From JASDSY01 sp041441465 (GTDB lineage Bacteria; Muiribacteriota; UBA9980), in assembly GCA_041441465.1 (NCBI GenBank), contig JASDSY010000005.1, forward strand, positions 62,001 to 126,000: a stretch of 64,000 nt of DNA. Direction: 5' to 3'. The notes under the pieces were generated by a model. The model was not told the origin of the DNA, made no database searches, and saw only the letters and a list, made by a program, of their open reading frames with translations. Of this stretch, positions 55,601 through 62,923 are shown piece after piece. Each line of letters starts with the position of its first letter. Position 1 is the stretch's first letter. Position numbers and translations under genes: made by a program.

Positions 55601-56601
55601 GTTTTTATGAGTATCAGACAAATAAAGATTACAAGCAGGCGCTTTATTATTTGAAAAATGCTTTCAAATGGGATCAGGACGCTCTCGGCGATGCTTACAA
55701 AATAGCTGGACTTTCAGCTTACGCTCTGGGACAGATGACTGAAGCAGTCGAATTTTTAGGAAAGGCGAAAGCTAAAGGCGCGGTTGGAATATCAAAAGCT
55801 TATGGCGTGCTTTTAAGCAAATCCGGCAAAACCGCTGACAGTGTTTCTGCTTTTGAGCAGGCTGTTGCTGAGGACGCTAATGACAGTGAAGCTTTTGCTA
55901 TGCTGCTTCAGCTTTATAAAAAGAATGGAAGTTATGATAAAGCTGTGGAACTTTTAAAACAAAATTCTGCCAAATTGAAAGAAAGCCCTGAATATTTTAT
56001 TGAACTCGGTAATGTTTATTTTCTGGCGGGCAGTTTTGACAAATCATTGCTTGAATTTGGCAAAGGCCTTGATAAATATAAAGACAACGTTGCCATTTTA
56101 GAAGGAATAGCTCGTGTTTACTTTGAGGGGAAAAAGGATTATAAAATGGCCGCGTCATTTTTCGAGAAAATATTGCAAAAATCGCCGGACAGCATATTAA
56201 ATCAATATAATCTGGGCGTTTGCTGTTTCTATTCGGGCGATTTGAATCGCGCTAAAGAATTGTGGGAAAAAGTAAAAGCACGTGACCCTAAGTTTAAGGA
56301 TATCGATGTTCATTTACAGTCGTTATCGGCGAAGCAGTCACAAATTACGCCTAAATTGGAAACAAACGAGAACGCTTTAAAATCGACGGCGGAAGTTGCG
56401 GCTTCAAATGAAGTCAATGTTTCAAAGCCTCTAAATACTGCTGAAGCGGTTATTCAAACAGCAGATAATAATTCTGATTCTAAAGAGGCTCTCATAGCGC
56501 CTCAGTCTGTTTCGCAAAAAGGGACTGATACTTCCGAAAATAAGGTTACTTCATCGGTTGGCGTATTGGATAAAAACACCGGTGAAATCGGAGTAAAATA
56601 A
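52639..56601 (+). CDS. O-antigen ligase/polymerase-like membrane protein fused to TPR repeats
   Basis: 1320 residues. The first ~780 hold about a dozen membrane helices of the Wzy/WaaL type; the long periplasmic loop has HVHNEYLQVWSDMGIFG and GHGLGSFGYMYP, the family's H-x-N motif region. Residues ~860-1250 are about ten TPR units (EAWFWYGDTLKILGRYKDAIDKLNVAI and similar), followed by a Ser/Thr/Glu-rich tail. Such proteins join sugar polymers to lipid A or glycosylate proteins. GTG start with AGGAAGG upstream. It stands alone between a divergent promoter region and a terminator. Confidence 0.83.
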   Translation: MNFYDIENIFNRICIIAISVVISLIVIQTDLDKSLLPIGPSTYMNLTIGVGLTTLISVFIPRRFVSEINFWLLIILFTAMPFLFSRDTKENFLLVKETIMRIFLISMLAVYLFRKLSFAQLTEELNKVPKFLYAFVGIGILSLIWSKSPYMTVHYSLIFISYIILYVMVSDTLRKPWQFYTISDILITAAGIASVYGILQYYRIPGTNFNYDPLFGVGEVVGNTDRKRVFSFFGNPVFLGVYLDAALPIAFAIFLSAFANSSVWAHKYEKWLLRFQIGLFSLTGIYVFMFWKYTNVAIGDLLANNPNALSDPGVNISQYIVSAGEMAKQHVLFGLIGFWVVMYLLYNQINMLRHYEREINIIAVLSVLPAFFTSICLFMLKPFLKVLTGSAVSFNFMQVNFKYFVVVAFLGISAAAVYYAMKHLDRHEKQIYRLIVGLFSFLLIFYCIYVTFTRTAWIATAAALSFFAILLFFYAHDIVYAYRKWILSFVIIFSFSTIVLTAHLFQQNALNTGTESIAGRLTSAFTVLQRIMLYDITINIIKQSPVMGHGLGSFGYMYPIHQEKFYKGEFRSLIDSINSFCKFKPVNSSLNFMAWSFGKYSTSSFSRIFVGVYFMIVLIGGTLLLIYYKDIDLKRNLSVYLAFVILPLLYVFKKFAAFPDYYLKLHENILPVNPDDYQWLSAGFAHVHNEYLQVWSDMGIFGICIFLYTFAYFFIKGCGLISTLKKSPDRILIIGYMCAVIAMLVESIANFPFQRIMPILIASLSFAIIFNGRRIFLKDIQNDGIKVESSESDDANSIDVKKEYVYTADYTGGILNETLAPELAQNRDFKEHLKNNIMFYASVSILILGLNYFPARYVLGNIDLKSGHTFIMQAPAYRENKPELFKAIMDEGIRYLQRSCERVPYNSEAWFWYGDTLKILGRYKDAIDKLNVAISLNNTKHAFYSLGICYYELYKMNHEPKDMAKAIESWKRAVGVNPNFPQPLYHLGFYEYQTNKDYKQALYYLKNAFKWDQDALGDAYKIAGLSAYALGQMTEAVEFLGKAKAKGAVGISKAYGVLLSKSGKTADSVSAFEQAVAEDANDSEAFAMLLQLYKKNGSYDKAVELLKQNSAKLKESPEYFIELGNVYFLAGSFDKSLLEFGKGLDKYKDNVAILEGIARVYFEGKKDYKMAASFFEKILQKSPDSILNQYNLGVCCFYSGDLNRAKELWEKVKARDPKFKDIDVHLQSLSAKQSQITPKLETNENALKSTAEVAASNEVNVSKPLNTAEAVIQTADNNSDSKEALIAPQSVSQKGTDTSENKVTSSVGVLDKNTGEIGVK

Positions 56602-56636
56602 TAAAATCATATTAAATTATATGTGGTAAATAAAAG

Positions 56637-56677
56637 AAGGACTGTCTGGAAGATAACTTTCAGAACAGTCCTTTTTT
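56637..56677 (+). terminator. Intrinsic terminator after the ligase-TPR gene
   Basis: AAGGACTGTCTGGAAG-ATAA-CTTTCAGAACAGTCCTT followed by a T-run; stem of 16 bp with one bulge. Sequence-related to the hairpins at 9880 and 62858. Confidence 0.88.
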
Positions 56678-56809
56678 ATTTATTGATTTTATTATTACAA
56701 TAATTTAAATTAAATAATTAAAAGTGTTAAAACCCTTGTCTTTATATGTACGTTCATTTTTATGATTTATTAATTGAGGCCACTTTTTTAGCGAGCGGTT
56801 TTTTATTAA

Positions 56810-57349
56810 TCAGTATATCCTTGGCGGCAGCAATTCCTTAATTTTTGTTATTTTCCATGTGCCTGCAGAGTTTTTTGTTATCGTTACAGTTTCATCGAGG
56901 TCGGCGTTAACCTGGTGTGTAAATGGTGAAATTGCCGTATATTCTTTATGAAGTTTCATCGTTAACTTTGCAGATTGTTCGTTCAGTAATAAATATTGAT
57001 CATTGAACTTATAATTTATTTTTTCTATTTTCTGGAAAAAATCTTTATAATCATAAAGCAATGTCCGGTAAGTAACATTCAGGTTTTGATTGATTTCATC
57101 CGGAAAATTCAGGTTGGAATCGAAGCAATCAACTGTCTGGCTGACATTTCGGGCGTTAAGGCCGGCTTCATATTTAGAAATCAATTCTTTTATTTTAGTT
57201 TCGTCTTCGTAATTATTGCTTACGAAGAAAACGTCATTTTCTTTTTTTATGCAGCCGTTAGAAGTGACTACGAATAAAAAAAGAAATATTAATATTACCG
57301 CTGTAAATGTTTTGACCTTTAAATTTTTTTCTGTATTGTTTTTTTTCAT
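56810..57349 (-). CDS. Lipoprotein with NTF2-like fold
   Basis: 179 residues. Lipobox TSNGC at about residue 33, then KELISKYEAGLNARNVSQTVDCFDSNLNF and TVTITKNSAGTWKITKI, the layout of small SnoaL/NTF2-like domains. Function unknown. It is 7 bp downstream of the next gene and probably co-transcribed. Confidence 0.7.
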   Translation of the reverse strand: MKKNNTEKNLKVKTFTAVILIFLFLFVVTSNGCIKKENDVFFVSNNYEDETKIKELISKYEAGLNARNVSQTVDCFDSNLNFPDEINQNLNVTYRTLLYDYKDFFQKIEKINYKFNDQYLLLNEQSAKLTMKLHKEYTAISPFTHQVNADLDETVTITKNSAGTWKITKIKELLPPRIY

Positions 57350-57356
57350 TTTTTAT

Positions 57357-58265
57357 TTATTGCTTTAATTTATGATATTTCGGGTTTTTCTTTTTTAGAT
57401 AAATTAGTATTTTATTGTCTTTTATCGCGATATCTAACTTTTTTTCTATTGATTCATAGCCGTCAGCGCTGCACTTTAAAATTGATTTGCCGGATTTCAG
57501 GCTTTCTAAAATGAAATTCCCTTCGGCGTCGGATATCGCTCTTATTCCTGACAACTCGATAATTGCTCCATAGATCGGTTCATGAGTTTTCTGTTCAGCT
57601 ACAACGCCGCATATCGAATTATAAAATGTATACCTGTCTATGTATATCGGAATTATTTCTCCGGCCGCTGAGCTGCCGCGTTCGAGTGTCTTTATTTTGG
57701 TTTTATATGGTTTATAGCCGTCCGATCTTATATTGAGCGTTTTTCTTTCGTCTTCTTTGGAGAAAGTGATTTCACAGAAACCGTTGTCATCGCATTTAAA
57801 ACTTTTTTCCCCGATTTTAATATCGGCGTTTGATATCGCGGCAGCTGTTATCCGGTCGTACAATTTGATTTTAATATTTTTTTGTTCTTCCGGCGTAAGT
57901 TCAATGTTTTTGTATTTGATATTTTCGTGATTGATTATTGACGCGAAATCTATTTCGAATGTGCAGTCTTCGTAACCGCGGCTTGAAATTTCAATAAGAT
58001 TTTTGCCGGGTTTTAATTTAATTTTATATTCAAGGCTTTTGTTAAAAATTATGTCAGTATTTTTTTTGTTTACTTTTACTTTAACTTCGGCTGCTTTTAT
58101 CGGTTTCAATGTTTGCGCCGATTTAATAAAACCGGTTAACACGCAGTAAGGCCCGTCCGCGCAATACGCATTAACCGCCGTGATATTAACTATCAGGGCT
58201 GCGGCGAAGATTATAAAAATAAAGCCAGTGATTGTAGTTCGAATAAGCAGATATTTTATTCGCAT
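57357..58265 (-). CDS. Exported carboxypeptidase-regulatory/PEGA-like repeat protein
   Basis: 302 residues. A signal peptide (ending near YCADGPYC) is followed by three beta-sandwich repeats: GFIKSAQTLKPIKAAEVKV, KLYDRITAAAISNADIKIG, GVVAEQKTHEPIYGAIIELSG. Each ends with a PEGA-like GYE/GYK motif (SRGYEDCTFEIDF, SDGYKPYKTKI, ADGYESIEKKL). These domains sit at the cell surface. Divergent from the next gene. Confidence 0.78.
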   Translation of the reverse strand: MRIKYLLIRTTITGFIFIIFAAALIVNITAVNAYCADGPYCVLTGFIKSAQTLKPIKAAEVKVKVNKKNTDIIFNKSLEYKIKLKPGKNLIEISSRGYEDCTFEIDFASIINHENIKYKNIELTPEEQKNIKIKLYDRITAAAISNADIKIGEKSFKCDDNGFCEITFSKEDERKTLNIRSDGYKPYKTKIKTLERGSSAAGEIIPIYIDRYTFYNSICGVVAEQKTHEPIYGAIIELSGIRAISDAEGNFILESLKSGKSILKCSADGYESIEKKLDIAIKDNKILIYLKKKNPKYHKLKQ

Positions 58266-58269
58266 AATC

Positions 58270-58298
58270 TTGATATCGGCATTAAAGTATGTTATAAT
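58270..58298 (+). promoter_or_regulatory. Sigma70-type promoter of the 58357 gene
   Basis: TTGATA (58270-58275), 17-bp spacer, perfect TATAAT (58293-58298). AGGAGGG (58340-58346) follows before ATG 58357. Confidence 0.82.
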
Positions 58299-58356
58299 TA
58301 GTCCCCAATGATCAGTTAGTAAATTTTACTTTATATATCAGGAGGGCGCATTAGTT

Positions 58357-59466
58357 ATGCGGGCTTTTAATTTAAAATTAAAATCAATATATTTACTGAT
58401 TTTCTTGCTTTTATGTTCATTAATTTCATCTGCTTTTTTTAATGTTTCCAATGCAGCTGCGGAAGTTGCGGCGGTAAGTGAAGTGCAATCCGAAAAAACA
58501 GAAGTGGTATTATCGGATGACGAATTGAAAAGCGGTAAAGAACTTTTCAGGCAATTCCTGGATTCTGTTTTGCTTGGCGATAAAAGCTATGAAAAATATA
58601 TTGTAAATGAAATCAATGATTCTTATATCCAGAATAATTATATTATAGATAATTACATCATCAAAAACTATAAAACAGAGATCGAGCTTCAGAAGAACGG
58701 CGAAGGCGTCTGCACGTATAACGGCCCTGATGAAATTATAAAGCAGGAATTTTCGCTTACCAAGACTCATGATAATCAGCTTAAAATAGATACCATTTCC
58801 GAAAAACGCTATATTAAAATGAACCCTAAACGCAGGCAGTGTTACATCAACACCCGCGCTATTTATAAAGCGGCAAGCATTCTTGAATCGCTGACTGCTG
58901 AAATGGAAGTGCCGGCGGCGATAAATTATGACATATTAAAGGCGAACGGCCTTATCAAAGAAGAATTAAAATGCCCGGGCGGCGGCGTGATTACTTTTAA
59001 TAAAATAAAAAGCGGCGATTCCAATGATTTTGATTTAATAGCTCATTGCGATATGCATGGCGATTTTTTCGAGCTTTATAAGATCGAGGAAAAAGTTCTT
59101 GCTAACCCTGATAAATATAACAAAGACCTGGATAATGACGAGGCGCCGGTTCTCGAAAAAATAAGCGGCGACACTTATAAAAAATTCCAGAAAATACAGC
59201 CTTTCGAGACGGCTTTTTATAACGCGATGGAAAAAAAAGATGTCCAGGCAATGCGTGATAATTTGAACAAGGCGTCTCAGATTGACGTTCACCTGGGCAA
59301 TATGTATCTTGTTTTTATAAGAATGTTAAGGGAATTAAAAGACGAAAAAACGGCAAAGGAAATATTTGATATCGCAATTAAAGTTTATCCTAATTGGAAA
59401 GACTTAAAAAACAGTCTTAGTGAAAAGTTGCAGCAGCATATTGACGAGGAAGACGGAATCAATTAA
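58357..59466 (+). CDS. Exported protein of unknown function
   Basis: 369 residues with a signal peptide (residues 1-33; VSNAAAEV cleavage region). The middle has CYINTRAIYKAASILESL...LKANGLIKEELKCPGGGVITF...IAHCDMHGDFFELYK. This C...CPGGG...CxxHG layout recalls the C-terminal domain of some pilin-like and secreted proteins whose Cys residues pair or bind metal. The last ~90 residues are helical (TPR-like). Strong promoter and terminator flank it, so it is a single-gene unit. Confidence 0.65.
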   Translation: MRAFNLKLKSIYLLIFLLLCSLISSAFFNVSNAAAEVAAVSEVQSEKTEVVLSDDELKSGKELFRQFLDSVLLGDKSYEKYIVNEINDSYIQNNYIIDNYIIKNYKTEIELQKNGEGVCTYNGPDEIIKQEFSLTKTHDNQLKIDTISEKRYIKMNPKRRQCYINTRAIYKAASILESLTAEMEVPAAINYDILKANGLIKEELKCPGGGVITFNKIKSGDSNDFDLIAHCDMHGDFFELYKIEEKVLANPDKYNKDLDNDEAPVLEKISGDTYKKFQKIQPFETAFYNAMEKKDVQAMRDNLNKASQIDVHLGNMYLVFIRMLRELKDEKTAKEIFDIAIKVYPNWKDLKNSLSEKLQQHIDEEDGIN

Positions 59467-59557
59467 TTTCATAGGCTGTTCTTCCTTATAAAAATTCATC
59501 AACGAAAATAATTTGAAATTATATGTTAAATTTCTATATTTTTAAATAATATTATGG

Positions 59558-59604
59558 CCTCTTATCTTTTTTGCGCTTCTTGATATAAAGATAAGAGGTT
59601 TTTT
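59558..59604 (+). terminator. Intrinsic terminator of the 58357 gene
   Basis: A perfect 12-bp stem, CCTCTTATCTTT/AAAGATAAGAGG, with a 17-nt loop and TTTTTT after it. Confidence 0.88.
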
Positions 59605-59765
59605 ATTTATTAAATAATTGCGCTGAAATGCGGTGCGGCGGTTAATTAAATTTTTTTAGATTTTGTTAAAATTATTAGTTGATAAAAACTCGATTATTTT
59701 TATGAATTAAATTTTTAACGCTTTTTTTAAGAGGACATTTGTTATCGATAACTAAATTATAAAAT

Positions 59766-59794
59766 TTGTATTTCGCGGTTAAAATTGTTATAAT
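59766..59794 (+). promoter_or_regulatory. Sigma70-type promoter of the beta-lactamase-fold gene
   Basis: TTGTAT (59766-59771), 17-bp spacer, perfect TATAAT (59789-59794), about 45 bp before the gene. Confidence 0.7.
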
Positions 59795-59840
59795 GAATCG
59801 TTATTGCATATAATATAATTTTTATCTTCTAAAAAATAAT

Positions 59841-60923
59841 GTGAGTGAAAGAATGAAAATGGAGTCGAAAAAACAGGATAAAATATTTGAAATAATAGAA
59901 AATTCATTTGAAAATGAGATTTCAGAAATTTCCGCGAAACGGATTTCCGCCGCAATTATTGCTGGTGGCGAAATGATTTGCTGCGCGCGGGAAAAGTTGC
60001 CGGATACTCCAAGCTGGTTTAGCAGCGCATCGAGCTTTTTATTATATAGCCTTACTAAGACTTTGATATCCATTTGTATATTAAAACTTTTTAACGCCGG
60101 CAGGCTGTCGCTTGATGATAATCTCGGAAAATGGTTCCCGAAATTGAATAATAGCTGCGGCATTTCGTTATTTAACTGCCTTCGCCATACGGGCGGCCTG
60201 CCTGATTACGGCGGGCTTGGCGAATATCATAATGCAGTAAAGGCAGGCTGTAAGCCATGGACGTTTGATGAATTTCTGCGCCGCACCGTTAAAAATGAAC
60301 TTTTATTCAAGCCTGGCGATAATTTTGCATATTCGAATATAGGATATATGCTTCTTAAACGAATACTTGAAATAGAATATGGCACTTCGTTTTCAGATAT
60401 AATTACCCGTGAGATTTTTAATCCTCTTTCATTGAAATCTGCTTGCGTCATAGAGTCTAAAAATGAACTGTTAAATGTCATTCTGGGATCTAGTTCATAT
60501 CTCCGAGCTGAAGGAACTCCCGGCAATGTTTATGAAAAATATGATCCGGGCTGGGTTTCTCACGGTGTTGCAGCGGCGGATGCTTATGAAACGGCGTTAA
60601 TTTATAACGGCCTTTTTAACGGAAAAATTCTGCACCGCGATACGGTTAATGCTATGACTGTATCTTTTCCGGTAGCGGGAGTTACCGGCCGGCCGTTCTC
60701 AAATCCGGGTTACGGGCTGGGGCTTATGATCGACGATTCATATCGCGGAAAAATTTGCGGTCATACCGGCGGCGGGCCGGGATCTTCTGCGGCTTGCTAT
60801 ACGCTGCTTGATGATTCAGAACCGCTTACTATCGCTGTTTTTACTGACGGCGAAGACTCTGTTCAGGCGGAAAGAATTATTTATAAAATATTTGAAGATG
60901 TTTTTCCGGGCTGTGTTTCTTAA
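59841..60923 (+). CDS. Serine hydrolase of the beta-lactamase/DD-peptidase fold (class C-like)
   Basis: 360 residues. The nucleophile motif S-x-x-K is SLTK in LLYSLTKTLISICI; the Tyr motif is YSNIGYMLL; the third motif is HTGGGPGSSA. HTGGLPDYGGLGEYH is typical of the esterase/DD-peptidase branch. No signal peptide is visible, so it may be cytoplasmic, unlike true beta-lactamases. GTG 59841 and ATG 59853 are both possible starts; neither has a clear ribosome-binding site. Confidence 0.85.
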   Translation: MSERMKMESKKQDKIFEIIENSFENEISEISAKRISAAIIAGGEMICCAREKLPDTPSWFSSASSFLLYSLTKTLISICILKLFNAGRLSLDDNLGKWFPKLNNSCGISLFNCLRHTGGLPDYGGLGEYHNAVKAGCKPWTFDEFLRRTVKNELLFKPGDNFAYSNIGYMLLKRILEIEYGTSFSDIITREIFNPLSLKSACVIESKNELLNVILGSSSYLRAEGTPGNVYEKYDPGWVSHGVAAADAYETALIYNGLFNGKILHRDTVNAMTVSFPVAGVTGRPFSNPGYGLGLMIDDSYRGKICGHTGGGPGSSAACYTLLDDSEPLTIAVFTDGEDSVQAERIIYKIFEDVFPGCVS

Positions 60924-61281
60924 ATAATAAATTTTTGAAACCGTGCCGCCGCGTATTGCGCTTTTATTTATAGCCGGCCTTTGTATTTAGCTTTACATTC
61001 ATCCTGTTGTGCTATGGGTGCTGCGGTTTAAAAAGTCAATTATTTAGATTACCGATGTTCGTTATGACGCCTATCCTTATGTATGGATGATTCGACCGGC
61101 GTTTGAACGACTTGATTCGATAAGGGAAATATCTTGAAATAAAAGCAGAAATCGGCGTTTAGCGTCAGTAGCGCCGCCGGCAATAGCGGCGCGGTGAAAT
61201 GTATGGAATATACTTTTATAGGCGATATGTAATATTTATTTTATTGCCTTAAATTCAGAATTAATAAGTTATGAGGTAGGT
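60924..61281. other. Intergenic region before the orphan DNA methyltransferase
   Basis: 358 bp, less AT-rich than other gaps. It contains the hairpin GCGCCGC/GCGGCGC (61171-61192, 8-nt loop) and the distant pair CCTTAT/ATAAGG near 61077-61127. No open frame or known RNA is recognised; it could be a structured RNA or the remnant of a lost gene. Confidence 0.4.
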
Positions 61282-62829
61282 ATGGGTAAGTCAAATATGC
61301 GGCCGTTTAATTATACCCGGAATAATGTGGAAAAAATAGCGAAATTATTTCCGGATGTTATTGTCGAAAAGCGTGACGGTAATGGAGAATTAAAAAAAAT
61401 TATAGATTTTGATCTTTTAAGACAGGAGCTTTCAGATGAAAGTTCCTGCACTGAGAATGAAAGATATAATTTGACATGGCCCGGCAAAAAAACTGCGGCT
61501 GCTGCTGTAAATGCTCCGGCCTATAAAACTTTATATGCGGTGAAAAAAGGCAGTGCCGATTGGGATAATACTCAGAATATTTATATAGAAGGCGATAGTA
61601 TCGATGCCTTAAAAATTTTACAGGAAAATTATTTTAATAAAATAAAATGCATATATATCGATCCGCCTTATAATACGGGCAAAACTTTTATTTATAATGA
61701 CAAATTTAAAAGTAGTAAAAATAAATATAGCAGGCAATTAAGCATGCGCTATGATTACGCCGGAGGAATTTCTTTTGATAATTCCGAATTAAGCGGCAAA
61801 ATCAACGACTGCTGGCTTTCTATGATGTATTCGCGCTTAAGATTAGCCAGAAATTTGCTACGCGACGACGGCGTTATTTTTATCAGCATTGACGATAATG
61901 AAATTCATAATTTAAGAAAAATTTGTGATGAAATTTTCGGAGCTGGAAATTTTTTGGGGTGTTTTGTAATTAATATGACGCCTAATGCCCGTGATTATGG
62001 CCACATTGGGAAAATGCACGAGTATGCGTTGTTCTATGCTAAAAAAATATCTGAAACAATAACATTCATGCTTCCGGACAGCGAAAAAAAATTCAAATAC
62101 AGCGATGAATTTGGCGGATTTAATATTCATCCTTTATATAACAGCAATGTCGCGTTTAATAGTGTGAACCGGCCCAATTTATATTACCCGTTTTATCTGC
62201 TGCCTGATAGTAAAATCGCCGGTGATTTTTATGAGATAAGTTTAAAAAAATCAAAAGGCTCAATAGAGATTTATCCGCCGATTTCGATTAAGGGCGACGC
62301 ACAGTTCGTATGGCGCTGGTGTAAAGAAAAGTCGGAAATTAACTTAAATAAGGAAATCATCGGGTATAAAACGGCCGGCGGCGGGTATAGGATAGTCCAG
62401 AAAATGCGTACCGCAAAAAAGCTTATAAGAAGTTTGATACTTGATAAAGACATTACGAGCAGAAAAGGTACAGCTGAAATTGAAGAGCTTTTCGGGAAAA
62501 AAATTTTCTCTTTTCCAAAGCCGCTAAAACTGATCTATAATTTTTGCAAAATTTCGCTTGGTCCTTCGGATATTGTACTGGATTTTTTTGCGGGCTCCGC
62601 GACGACTGCCCATGCGGTAATGAAATTAAATGCCGAAGACGGAAAAAATCGTAAATATATAATAGTCCAGCTGCCTGAAAAACTTCCGGAAGACAGCGAG
62701 GCGTATAAAGCAGGATATAAGAATATATGTGAGATAGGGCGGGAGAGGATACGCCGCGCGGCAAAAAAAATTCAGGCAGAAACCGGCGCCGGTATTGATT
62801 ACGGGTTCAGGCTATTTAAAATAATATGA
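61282..62829 (+). CDS. Orphan type III-like DNA adenine methyltransferase (Mod)
   Basis: 515 residues. Motif IV DPPYNTG (residue 127) precedes the SAM-binding motif LDFFAGSATT (residue ~435), the beta-class order of type III Mod subunits. The target-recognition region lies between (residues ~210-400). The N-terminal WPGKK and YIEGDSIDALKILQ segments are family-typical. It is shorter than EcoP15I-like Mod proteins (~640). No Res or other endonuclease gene is adjacent, so it is probably a solitary modification enzyme. GAGGT precedes the ATG. Confidence 0.88.
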   Translation: MGKSNMRPFNYTRNNVEKIAKLFPDVIVEKRDGNGELKKIIDFDLLRQELSDESSCTENERYNLTWPGKKTAAAAVNAPAYKTLYAVKKGSADWDNTQNIYIEGDSIDALKILQENYFNKIKCIYIDPPYNTGKTFIYNDKFKSSKNKYSRQLSMRYDYAGGISFDNSELSGKINDCWLSMMYSRLRLARNLLRDDGVIFISIDDNEIHNLRKICDEIFGAGNFLGCFVINMTPNARDYGHIGKMHEYALFYAKKISETITFMLPDSEKKFKYSDEFGGFNIHPLYNSNVAFNSVNRPNLYYPFYLLPDSKIAGDFYEISLKKSKGSIEIYPPISIKGDAQFVWRWCKEKSEINLNKEIIGYKTAGGGYRIVQKMRTAKKLIRSLILDKDITSRKGTAEIEELFGKKIFSFPKPLKLIYNFCKISLGPSDIVLDFFAGSATTAHAVMKLNAEDGKNRKYIIVQLPEKLPEDSEAYKAGYKNICEIGRERIRRAAKKIQAETGAGIDYGFRLFKII

Positions 62830-62855
62830 AACGTCAAAACGATTAAATATAAATA

Positions 62856-62900
62856 AAAAGGCTGTCCTGAAACTTATATTTCAGGACAGCCTTTTTTTAT
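62856..62900. terminator. Bidirectional intrinsic terminator
   Basis: A perfect 16-bp stem, AAAGGCTGTCCTGAAA/TTTCAGGACAGCCTTT, with a 5-nt loop and A/T runs on the outside. It serves the converging methyltransferase and secretin genes. Confidence 0.93.
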
Positions 62901-62923
62901 ATTAGCGTTTATTGCTTGTTACT

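Larger units (their letters stand above)
59467..59840. other. Intergenic region after the 58357 gene
   Basis: 374 AT-rich bp holding the terminator at 59558 and the promoter at 59766. Nothing else is recognised. Confidence 0.5.
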
